A DNA stretch of 64,000 bases from Shewanella metallivivens (GTDB lineage Bacteria; Pseudomonadota; Gammaproteobacteria; Enterobacterales; Shewanellaceae): the NCBI RefSeq assembly GCF_028750675.1, contig NZ_JAQQPZ010000013.1:742385-806384 (forward strand). Reading direction: 5' to 3'. A program made the translations under genes and the position numbers. The notes beneath the pieces are model-generated. The model was not told the DNA's origin, searched no databases, and saw only the letters and a list, made by a program, of their open reading frames with translations. Positions 56,055 through 64,000 of the stretch are shown piece by piece (position 1 is the stretch's first letter; each line of letters opens with the position of its first letter).

Positions 56055-56444
56055 ATGAAGTTGGGTAATGTTTTAGCGCGTCGTGGTAGGTTAGCAGCCT
56101 ATAAATTAGTGCTGGTACAAGCGATTGTTGCGAGTATTATTTCAATACTATTTTTCGTAATGTGGGGAGCGCAGTATGGTCAGTCTGCATTAGCAGGCGC
56201 GATTATCGCTGTACTTCCTAATTTTGTATTCGCAACCCTAGCTTTCTCACATAGTGGGGCAAGCTCAGCAGCAAAAGTGATTAAAAGCTTTTACTGGGGG
56301 GAAGCGGTAAAGATGCTGTTGACCATTGCATTGTTTACGTTGGTGTTTATCAACATGGAAGTCGGATTTATGCCGCTTTTTACTTGTTATTCGTTAGCGT
56401 TAGTTGTGCACTGGATAGCACCTTTATATTTCAAGCAAAGTTAA
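56055..56444 (+). CDS. atpI: ATP synthase assembly protein AtpI
   Basis: This 129-residue polytopic protein is AtpI, the first gene of the operon, thought to help assemble the c-ring. It has about four hydrophobic segments (about 15-38, 43-60, 72-95, 100-125). The sequence is poorly conserved across bacteria, so the call leans on position, size and hydropathy. The ATG is at 56055; the weak initiation context fits low expression, as in E. coli. Confidence 0.85.
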   Translation: MKLGNVLARRGRLAAYKLVLVQAIVASIISILFFVMWGAQYGQSALAGAIIAVLPNFVFATLAFSHSGASSAAKVIKSFYWGEAVKMLLTIALFTLVFINMEVGFMPLFTCYSLALVVHWIAPLYFKQS

Positions 56445-56453
56445 GTGGGATGA

Positions 56454-57251
<798 letters not shown>

Positions 57252-57274
57252 GGGTAACCGAAAATTTTTTTGAC

Positions 57275-57568
<294 letters not shown>

Positions 57569-57605
57569 TTAACGCTTCTGTCTTTAATCTAACTAGGAGG
57601 CTGTT

Positions 57606-58076
57606 GTGAATTTCAACGCTACCCTATTCGGTCAGACGGTTGCCTTTATTCTCTTCGTGTGGTTTTGCATGAAGTTTGTATGGCCTCCGTTGATGAATGC
57701 CATCGAAGAACGCCAGAAGAAAATTGCTGATGGTCTGGCAGATGCCGGCCGTGCAGCAAAAGATCTAGAGTTAGCGCAAATTAAAGCTACTGAGCAACTA
57801 AAAGAAGCAAAAGTAACTGCCAACGAGATCATTGAGCAAGCTAACAAGCGTAAAGCTCAAATCGTTGAAGAAGCTAAAGCTGAAGCACAAGTTGAGCGAG
57901 CTAAAATTATCGCTCAAGGTAATGCAGAAATTGAAAACGAACGTAATCGCGTGAAAGATGACTTGCGTAAGCAAGTTGCTACTCTAGCCGTTATCGGCGC
58001 AGAGAAGATTCTTGAACGTTCGATTGACCCAGCCGCCCACAGTGACATTGTTAATAAACTTGTTGCTGAAATTTGA
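57606..58076 (+). CDS. atpF: ATP synthase subunit b
   Basis: Subunit b is the peripheral stalk that links F1 to Fo. The 156-residue protein (E. coli 156) has an N-terminal membrane anchor ([21 protein letters not shown]) and a long, charged, alanine-rich coiled coil (about 40-140). The start is GTG at 57606 after AGGAGG. Confidence 0.95.
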   Translation: MNFNATLFGQTVAFILFVWFCMKFVWPPLMNAIEERQKKIADGLADAGRAAKDLELAQIKATEQLKEAKVTANEIIEQANKRKAQIVEEAKAEAQVERAKIIAQGNAEIENERNRVKDDLRKQVATLAVIGAEKILERSIDPAAHSDIVNKLVAEI

Positions 58077-58090
58077 TAAGGAGTTGAGTT

Positions 58091-58624
58091 ATGGCTGAAT
58101 TAACCACCATCGCTCGCCCTTACGCAAAGGCAGCTTTTGATTTTGCTGTTGAACACAAAGCAGTAGATAGCTGGACAGAAATGTTAGCTTTCGCCTCATT
58201 GGTAAGTGAAAATGAATCAATGAAACCACTGCTTAACGGTACTCTAGCGAGTACTCAGCTTGCCTCACTGTTTATTAACGTTTGCGGTGAACAAGTCAAC
58301 GAGCAAGGTCAGAACCTGATAAAGGTAATGGCTGAAAACGGTCGTTTAGGGATACTGCCAACAGTATCGCTACTTTTTGCTGAATACCGTAATGAGTGGG
58401 CAAAAGAAGTTGAAGCCAGTGTGGTTTCTGCTACTGAGCTAAGCTCTGAGCAACAGCAGCAAATTAGTGTTTCTCTAGAGAAACGTCTCGCACGCAAAGT
58501 TAAGCTGAATTGCAGCATCGACGCATCGCTTATTGGCGGTGTGATTATTAAATCAGGCGACCTAGTCATTGATGGCTCGGTAAGCGGTAAGTTATCGCGC
58601 TTGTCTGATAAGCTGCAGTCGTAA
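58091..58624 (+). CDS. atpH: ATP synthase subunit delta
   Basis: Subunit delta caps F1 and holds subunit b. The 177-residue protein (E. coli 177) starts [19 protein letters not shown] and ends with the conserved [23 protein letters not shown] segment. AAGGAG precedes the ATG and it lies 14 bp after atpF. Confidence 0.95.
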   Translation: MAELTTIARPYAKAAFDFAVEHKAVDSWTEMLAFASLVSENESMKPLLNGTLASTQLASLFINVCGEQVNEQGQNLIKVMAENGRLGILPTVSLLFAEYRNEWAKEVEASVVSATELSSEQQQQISVSLEKRLARKVKLNCSIDASLIGGVIIKSGDLVIDGSVSGKLSRLSDKLQS

Positions 58625-58638
58625 TTGGGAGTTTGAGC

Positions 58639-60180
58639 ATGCAACTGAATTCCACTGAAATCAGCGATCTGATTAAGCAGCGGATCGAGCAGTTCGACGT
58701 CGTTAGTGAAGCTCGCAACGAAGGTACTATCGTTGCAGTAAGTGACGGCATCATTCGCATTAACGGCCTTGCCGATGTAATGCAAGGTGAAATGATCGAA
58801 CTGCCTGGTGGCCGTTTTGCAATCGCGTTGAACTTAGAACGTGATTCTGTAGGCGCCGTAGTAATGGGCCCTTATGCTAATTTAGCAGAAGGTGCAAAAG
58901 TAAGAACCACTGGTCGTATTCTTGAAGTACCTGTGGGTCGTGGACTACTTGGTCGTGTTGTTAACACCCTTGGTGAGCCAATCGACGGTAAAGGACCTAT
59001 CGATAACGATGGTTTCTCACCTGTTGAAGTGATTGCCCCTGGTGTTATTGAGCGTAAATCAGTAGATCAACCAATCCAAACTGGTTATAAAGCCGTTGAT
59101 GCCATGATCCCAATCGGTCGTGGTCAACGTGAATTGATCATTGGTGACCGTCAGACTGGTAAAACAGCGATGGCTATCGATGCAATTATCAACCAGAAAG
59201 ATTCAGGTATTAAGTGTGTCTACGTTGCTGTTGGTCAGAAAGCTTCTACCATCGCTAACGTAGTACGTAAACTTGAAGAACATGGCGCACTAGCTAACAC
59301 TATCGTTGTTGTTGCATCAGCTTCTGAAGCTGCAGCACTGCAATTCTTAGCACCATATTCTGGTTGTTCAATGGGTGAATACTTCCGTGACCGCGGTGAA
59401 GATTCTTTAATCGTATATGATGATTTGTCTAAGCAAGCAGTTGCTTACCGTCAAATTTCATTGCTATTGAAGCGTCCACCAGGACGTGAAGCATACCCAG
59501 GTGACGTATTCTATCTACACTCGCGTTTATTAGAGCGTGCATCACGCGTAAACGTGAACTATGTAGAAAAGTTCACAAACGGTGCAGTAACAGGTCAAAC
59601 CGGTTCGTTAACCGCGTTACCTATTATTGAAACCCAAGCTGGTGACGTATCAGCGTTCGTACCGACCAACGTAATTTCTATTACAGATGGTCAGATCTTC
59701 CTTGAGACTGACTTGTTTAACTCGGGCTTACGTCCAGCGGTTAACCCAGGTATTTCTGTTTCTCGTGTTGGTGGTGCAGCGCAGACTAAGATCATCAAGA
59801 AACTGTCTGGCGGTATTCGTACTGCACTTGCACAGTATCGAGAGCTTGCAGCGTTCTCACAGTTTGCATCTGATTTAGATGATGCAACACGTGCTCAACT
59901 TGAGCATGGTGAGCGTGTAACCGAATTAATGAAGCAAAAGCAATATGCTCCTATGAGCGTTGCGGCCCAAGCTGTGTCTATTTTCGCAGCTGAAAAAGGC
60001 TACCTTAAAGGTGTTGCTTTAAATGAAATCGGTCGCTTCGAAGCCGCTCTGCTTTCATACATGAACAGTCAACATGCTGACCTAATCAAAACCATCAACG
60101 CTACTGGCGATTATAACGCTGATATCGAAGGTGAGTTGAAGGCAGGCATGGACAAGTTCATTGAAACCCAAACCTGGTAA
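58639..60180 (+). CDS. atpA: ATP synthase subunit alpha
   Basis: Subunit alpha of F1 forms the hexamer with beta and binds nucleotide at non-catalytic sites. The 513-residue protein equals E. coli AtpA in length. The P-loop is [11 protein letters not shown], and the [13 protein letters not shown] [21 protein letters not shown] block and [13 protein letters not shown] are typical. The ATG at 58639 is preceded by GGGAG; the in-frame TTG six bases earlier was rejected. Confidence 0.97.
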   Translation: MQLNSTEISDLIKQRIEQFDVVSEARNEGTIVAVSDGIIRINGLADVMQGEMIELPGGRFAIALNLERDSVGAVVMGPYANLAEGAKVRTTGRILEVPVGRGLLGRVVNTLGEPIDGKGPIDNDGFSPVEVIAPGVIERKSVDQPIQTGYKAVDAMIPIGRGQRELIIGDRQTGKTAMAIDAIINQKDSGIKCVYVAVGQKASTIANVVRKLEEHGALANTIVVVASASEAAALQFLAPYSGCSMGEYFRDRGEDSLIVYDDLSKQAVAYRQISLLLKRPPGREAYPGDVFYLHSRLLERASRVNVNYVEKFTNGAVTGQTGSLTALPIIETQAGDVSAFVPTNVISITDGQIFLETDLFNSGLRPAVNPGISVSRVGGAAQTKIIKKLSGGIRTALAQYRELAAFSQFASDLDDATRAQLEHGERVTELMKQKQYAPMSVAAQAVSIFAAEKGYLKGVALNEIGRFEAALLSYMNSQHADLIKTINATGDYNADIEGELKAGMDKFIETQTW

Positions 60181-60190
60181 TAATGAACAA

Positions 60191-60210
60191 GAGGTGTCAT
60201 TAGGCACCTC
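60191..60210 (+). other. atpA-atpG intercistronic hairpin
   Basis: The stem GAGGTG/CACCTC with an 8-nt loop lies in the 53-bp gap between atpA and atpG. No T-run follows, so it is probably a stability or processing structure rather than a terminator. Confidence 0.45.
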
Positions 60211-60233
60211 AGGTCCCAGATTGGAGAGTAGAG

Positions 60234-62520
<2,287 letters not shown>

Positions 62521-62556
62521 CTAGGCCGTAAAGCTTAGTTCTTTAAGGAGAACTTG

Positions 62557-62985
62557 ATGGCAGCCAAAACAGTCCAACTTGATATTGTTAGTGCAGAAGA
62601 CAGCATCTACCACGGTGAAGTGAGCTTTTTTGAAGTGAACGGCGCTGAAGGTGAGTTAGGTATTATGCCTAACCATGTTGCTCTACTAACAAAAATCAAG
62701 CCTGGTATGGCGCGCTTTATCAAGCAAGATGGTAGCGAAGAAGTGTTGTACCTTTCTGGTGGTTTACTGGAAGTACAACCTACTGCAATCTCAGTACTTG
62801 CTGATGTAGCATTACGTGCCGATGATATTGATGAAAAAGCCGCTTTAGAAGCGAAGGAACGTGCAGAGCATGCTATTGCTAATGCTGGCGCTGACTTCAA
62901 TTACGAAGCTGCTGCTATTGAATTGGCCAAGTCTTTGGCTCAATTGAAAGTAGTTGAAACCATCAAGAAAAATATCACCAGATAA
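62557..62985 (+). CDS. atpC: ATP synthase subunit epsilon
   Basis: Subunit epsilon binds the gamma shaft and regulates ATPase activity. The 142-residue protein has the N-terminal beta sandwich ([42 protein letters not shown]) and a C-terminal two-helix hairpin (about 90-138). The ATG at 62557 follows AAGGAGAACTTG; the TTG one codon before is less likely. It is last in the operon. Confidence 0.95.
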   Translation: MAAKTVQLDIVSAEDSIYHGEVSFFEVNGAEGELGIMPNHVALLTKIKPGMARFIKQDGSEEVLYLSGGLLEVQPTAISVLADVALRADDIDEKAALEAKERAEHAIANAGADFNYEAAAIELAKSLAQLKVVETIKKNITR

Positions 62986-63004
62986 TCTGATTATTTGACG
63001 CAAT

Positions 63005-63035
63005 AAAAGGCGACTCATTATGAGTCGCCTTTTTT
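63005..63035 (+). terminator. Intrinsic terminator of the atp operon
   Basis: The long stem AAAGGCGACTCA/TGAGTCGCCTTT closes a three-base TTA loop and is followed by a T-run. It starts about 20 bp after the atpC stop codon. Confidence 0.92.
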
Positions 63036-63049
63036 ATTTATCATTAACT

Positions 63050-63316
63050 AATACCAATCCTTATTAGAATGTGATCTATTTTAGGCTGCGTCACTAGGCC
63101 CCAGTACAATGAAAATGACTGCAGGTATAGTCATTTACATCAAAGTCATTTGAAGCCGTAATGGGGTTTGTGACACAGCCCCGAAGGGCGAATTTATCAG
63201 CGTGGTATTCTTTGTTAGCCTTTCTTAACGTAGTGCACTATGCCCTCAAAAGACTGCCTCGACTACCTCACTGATAACTTTCGCTAAAAGAGCAAATTCT
63301 AATGCGGATTGGTATA
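63050..63316. repeat. Intergenic inverted-repeat element (MITE-like)
   Basis: A 267-bp non-coding element lies between the atp terminator and glmU. It is bounded by 21-bp imperfect inverted repeats: left begins AATACCAATCCTTATTAGAA, and the right end on the other strand reads TATACCAATCCGCATTAGAA. They agree at 18 of 21 positions. No transposase is encoded. The ends share TACCAA-TCC with the element at 2673-2956, so both probably belong to one superfamily. It fills most of the 414-bp gap before glmU, leaving roughly 80 bp for the glmU promoter. Confidence 0.75.
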
Positions 63317-63399
63317 ACAATCGCGATTTTTTTCATTTGTAACGTGATTAAGCTAAAATAGCGCCAATTTGAATAAAGTGTACTTTAAAGGAATCAACC

Positions 63400-64000
63400 A
63401 TGTCGTTAAATGTAGTGATCTTAGCCGCAGGTAAAGGAACTCGCATGCGCTCAGATTTGCCTAAAGTATTGCATCCCATCGCCCATAAAAGCATGGTTCA
63501 ACATGTTATTGATACTGCAAGCTCATTAGGTTCAGACGCTATTCAATTAGTGTATGGTTATGGCGCTGAAAAACTACAGGCGGCATTAGGTGAACAAACA
63601 TTAAATTGGGTATTGCAAGCTGATCAGCTAGGCACTGGCCATGCTGTAGCACAGGCCAATCCTAACATTAACGACGACGATATCGTATTGATCCTTTACG
63701 GTGATGTACCGCTTATTCAACAATCTACACTCGAAAACTTGCTCGCCGCACGTGAAAAAGATGGCCTTGCCATTTTAACGGTTAATCTTGCTAACCCAAC
63801 CGGTTACGGCCGTATCGTAAGAGAGTTTGGTAAAGTAGTGGGGATTGTAGAGCAAAAAGATGCTAATGCGGAGCAGTTAAAAATTACCGAGGTTAACACC
63901 GGTATTATGGCGGTTCCCGGTAAGCAATTAAAAGCATGGTTAAATCGGTTATCAAACAACAATGCTCAAGGCGAATACTATTTAACCGACATTATTGCCA
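63400..64000 (+). CDS. glmU: Bifunctional GlmU, N-terminal part (gene truncated by window end)
   Basis: GlmU acetylates glucosamine-1-phosphate and then uridylylates it to UDP-N-acetylglucosamine for peptidoglycan and LPS. About 200 codons of the uridyltransferase domain are visible: [20 protein letters not shown] (nucleotide loop with catalytic arginine and lysine), [23 protein letters not shown], and [10 protein letters not shown] at the edge. The frame is open to the last base with no stop, so the gene continues beyond the window. Position after the atp operon is the E. coli order. AAAGGAATCAACC precedes the ATG. Confidence 0.95.
   Translation, partial: MSLNVVILAAGKGTRMRSDLPKVLHPIAHKSMVQHVIDTASSLGSDAIQLVYGYGAEKLQAALGEQTLNWVLQADQLGTGHAVAQANPNINDDDIVLILYGDVPLIQQSTLENLLAAREKDGLAILTVNLANPTGYGRIVREFGKVVGIVEQKDANAEQLKITEVNTGIMAVPGKQLKAWLNRLSNNNAQGEYYLTDIIA

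Overview
The window is a chromosomal replication-origin region of a gammaproteobacterium, most likely a low-GC Shewanella. This rests on remembered gene order (mioC / mnmG-rsmG-parAB-atp / mnmE-yidC-yidD-rnpA-rpmH-dnaA-dnaN-recF-gyrB / glyQS-tag / fadBA-pepQ-yigZ-trkH-hemG / trkA-rsmB-fmt-def-LysM-dprA-smg-yrdD-tsaC-hemF / aroE), on Shewanella-like intergenic inverted repeats and on AT-rich codon use. No search was run, so the genus is an inference.

Layout. 1-540: 5' end of a leftward 16S rRNA gene with leader, boxA and two promoters. 650-9.8 kb: yrdA, a GAF-GGDEF protein, yrdB-aroE, a pair of exported amidohydrolases, a truncated haemoglobin, hemF-tsaC-yrdD. 9.8-16.8 kb: smg, dprA and a LysM protein leftward; def-fmt-rsmB-trkA-trkH rightward. 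18.3-23.3 kb: two HemG-like flavoproteins, a YgaV/SqrR-type ArsR regulator, a second TrkH, yigZ and pepQ. 23.5-31.3 kb: fadBA, tusA-MOSC, a large propeller-amidohydrolase protein. 31.4-36.2 kb: tag, glyQS, an HDOD protein. 36.3-46.6 kb: gyrB-recF-dnaN-dnaA leftward; rpmH-rnpA-yidD-yidC-mnmE rightward. 46.7-51.0 kb: an exonuclease, a glutathione-dependent formaldehyde detoxification pair (adhC, fghA) with a divergent LysR gene, and mioC. 51.0-51.47 kb: the predicted oriC. 51.5-64 kb: mnmG, rsmG, parAB, atpIBEFHAGDC and the start of glmU.

How it fits together. DnaA, the sliding clamp, RecF and GyrB lie on one side of oriC. ParA and ParB lie on the other. Four parS-like 16-mers lie between 27.0 and 38.7 kb, so the whole initiation and segregation apparatus is visible. 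tRNA and translation functions (TsaC, MnmE, MnmG, TusA, Fmt, Def, GlyRS, RsmB, RsmG), haem synthesis (HemF, HemG) and energy conservation (F1Fo ATPase) fill the rest.

The points most worth a second look are: a parS sequence forming the core of a perfect 32-bp bidirectional terminator palindrome; a dprA frame that seems to begin at an ATT codon overlapping the upstream stop; two GATC- and DnaA-box-rich origin-like regions 8.6 kb apart; three intergenic inverted-repeat elements; and duplicated TrkH/HemG genes around a probable persulfide-sensing regulator. I saw no prophage, CRISPR array, transposase gene or tRNA gene, and no clearly new multi-gene system.
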